Assembly (NCBI RefSeq): GCF_022678645.1
Contig: NZ_JALBWV010000007.1
Coordinates: 124,001-188,000, forward strand
DNA: 64,000 bases
DNA from: Saccharopolyspora soli
Lineage (GTDB): Bacteria; Actinomycetota; Actinomycetes; Mycobacteriales; Pseudonocardiaceae
Reading direction: 5' to 3'
Positions 62,981 through 64,000 of the stretch are shown piece after piece; the stretch's first letter is position 1; each line of letters begins with the position of its first letter. The notes beneath the pieces were generated by a model. The model was not told the DNA's origin, did no database searches, and saw only the letters and a program-made list of their open reading frames with translations. The position numbers were made by a program, and so were the translations under genes.

Positions 62981-64000
62981 TCAATCCCGGACGCGCCACT
63001 CGATTCGGGACCTCTCCTGCACGCGCTGCCGGTAGTACCAGAGCACACAGGCGAACAGCAGGATGCCGATGCCGACGACCGTCTCGGTCATGCCGCCGTA
63101 CCCGGTGAGACTCGGGTTCGAAATGCCTACCGCGATGGCGAAAACGTTGACGACGAAGAGCGCGACGGCGATCGCCGTCCAGGGCTTGGCGAGGCGGATC
63201 GGTCGGGCGAGATCCGGCTGGTCCCGGCGCAGCAGCACGAACGCGCCGACGGCCAGGGTGACCGCGGCCAGGTAGCCGAGGTTGCTCGCCAGCAGGATCG
63301 CGATGGGCTCGCCGAGCAGGATCAGCACCGCGATGTTGATCACCATGTCAGTGGTCAGCGCGCGTCCGGGGACGCCATACCGGTTCAGCACGCCGAGTTG
63401 CCTGATCGTGCCGCCGGATCTTGAGATGCCGAACAGCGACCGGCCACCGTCGGCCGTCGCGGTCATCATCGCGATGACGAAGGCGGCCATGATCGGCAAC
63501 TGGCCGATCCAGGAGTAGTCGCCGAGGATCCGGTCGAAGGCAATTCCGATGTAGCTCACCGGGTTCTGGGCGATGGTGTCCTCACCGACGACCCCGACGG
63601 TCGCGTACGGCACGATGAAGTACAGACCGAGGATGAACGCCCCGGAGATCCGCAGCGCCTTCGCGGTGTCCCGGACCGGGTTCTTGTACTCGGCGGCGAA
63701 GCTCGCGCAGACCTCGGTGCCGTAGGTGGTCCACGCGGTGATGAAGAACCAGACCACGATCTCCTTCCACCCGAACGGAGAAGAAGTTCCGGAGAAGGTC
63801 AACCGACCCGCGTCGAAACCCGCACCGCCGACGAGGAACGGGCCGATCGCCAGCACCAGCAGCCCCACGACCAGCAGCGTCCCGGTCACTTTGGCCACCC
63901 CGGCGGCGACCCTGACGCCGAAGTAGTTCAGCGCCCACGCGGCCAGGATCGCGCCGATGGCGATGAGGTAGGGCAGTCCCAGCTCGTGGCCGATCGGCAG
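62981..64000 (-). CDS. APC-family amino acid/polyamine permease (C-terminal part; start beyond window)
   Basis: The frame is open to the right edge, giving 339 visible residues with about nine hydrophobic helices. APC features include TTYGTEVCASFAAEYKNPVRDTAKALRISGAFI and SRSGGTIRQLGVLNRYGVPGRALTTDM, as in the yeast/bacterial amino acid permease GABA/polyamine subgroup. It imports an amino acid, amine or related solute. It is the first gene of the minus-strand unit, 26 nt before the SDR. The N-terminal helices are outside the window. Confidence 0.88.
   Translation of the reverse strand: MPIGHELGLPYLIAIGAILAAWALNYFGVRVAAGVAKVTGTLLVVGLLVLAIGPFLVGGAGFDAGRLTFSGTSSPFGWKEIVVWFFITAWTTYGTEVCASFAAEYKNPVRDTAKALRISGAFILGLYFIVPYATVGVVGEDTIAQNPVSYIGIAFDRILGDYSWIGQLPIMAAFVIAMMTATADGGRSLFGISRSGGTIRQLGVLNRYGVPGRALTTDMVINIAVLILLGEPIAILLASNLGYLAAVTLAVGAFVLLRRDQPDLARPIRLAKPWTAIAVALFVVNVFAIAVGISNPSLTGYGGMTETVVGIGILLFACVLWYYRQRVQERSRIEWRVRD

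Overview
The window is high-GC actinobacterial chromosome. Evidence: strong G/C preference at codon third positions, frequent GTG and TTG starts behind GGAGG-type ribosome sites, an actinobacterial-type cytochrome b with a PDWY motif, a mycofactocin-type short-chain dehydrogenase, a mycothiol-transferase-like DinB protein, and a leader peptide of the actinobacterial RxHxDL...SAxC kind. The overall flavour is Pseudonocardiaceae (Saccharopolyspora/Amycolatopsis-like), which is inference. No rRNA, tRNA, CRISPR array, intact transposase or phage gene was recognised.

Layout. 0-8.2 kb: housekeeping and accessory enzymes (GNAT, aldo/keto reductase, rubrerythrin-VIT1 transporter, Acg-like nitroreductase), then an enoyl-CoA hydratase/DUF1177 pair divergent from an IclR regulator, a tiny membrane protein and an MDR dehydrogenase. 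8.2-13.4 kb: the most unusual locus. An AT-rich island leads into a 59-residue peptide made of WGG repeats ending in Cys, then three 25-bp tandem repeats, a 13-bp perfect hairpin and an ABC exporter. A flavin monooxygenase with a VioD-like N-terminal motif lies convergent to it, with a divergent SDR beyond. 13.3-16.5 kb: a dapA-family aldolase/lyase and a GH42 beta-galactosidase, joined by a 36-codon ORF that looks like the tail of a deleted sugar permease, then a TetR fragment. 17-29.7 kb: orphan qcrB, ABC-F ATPase, PucR-like regulator with an HSL-type esterase, RNase Z-like protein, CobW GTPase, methyltransferase, DinB, DUF1992, and a cysteine-type leader peptide ahead of an orphan winged-helix regulator.

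28.4-44.4 kb: a large sugar-acid catabolic island. An unusual regulator is followed by a CUT1 ABC importer (binding lipoprotein, two permeases and its own ATPase), two AXE1-type esterases, a SelA-like PLP enzyme, a LacI regulator, a D-2-hydroxyacid dehydrogenase, ManD-type mannonate dehydratase, a mannonate/fructuronate oxidoreductase, a polyol dehydrogenase and an MHS-type permease. Many genes overlap by 1-8 nt. The set implies uptake of an acylated glycoside or uronate-type compound, de-esterification and conversion towards 2-keto-3-deoxygluconate; the kinase and KDPG aldolase are not in the window.

44.5-56.4 kb: CorA, an unknown protein, nitrobindin, two paralogous amidohydrolases with a Rieske protein and a divergent Nramp-like transporter, MarR with a DHA2 MFS pump, cold-shock protein, an LLM flavin oxidoreductase and a YciO/Sua5 protein. 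56.4-64 kb: a minus-strand unit of APC permease (cut by the window edge), mycofactocin-type SDR, AsnC regulator and three subunits resembling acetone carboxylase (HyuA-like, HyuB-like, zinc-ribbon gamma). This suggests a secondary-alcohol-to-ketone-to-carboxylate pathway. A roughly 63-bp intergenic element occurs twice (about 3.96 and 34.11 kb), and a 13-bp palindrome related to GTCCACTGTGGAC recurs through the window.
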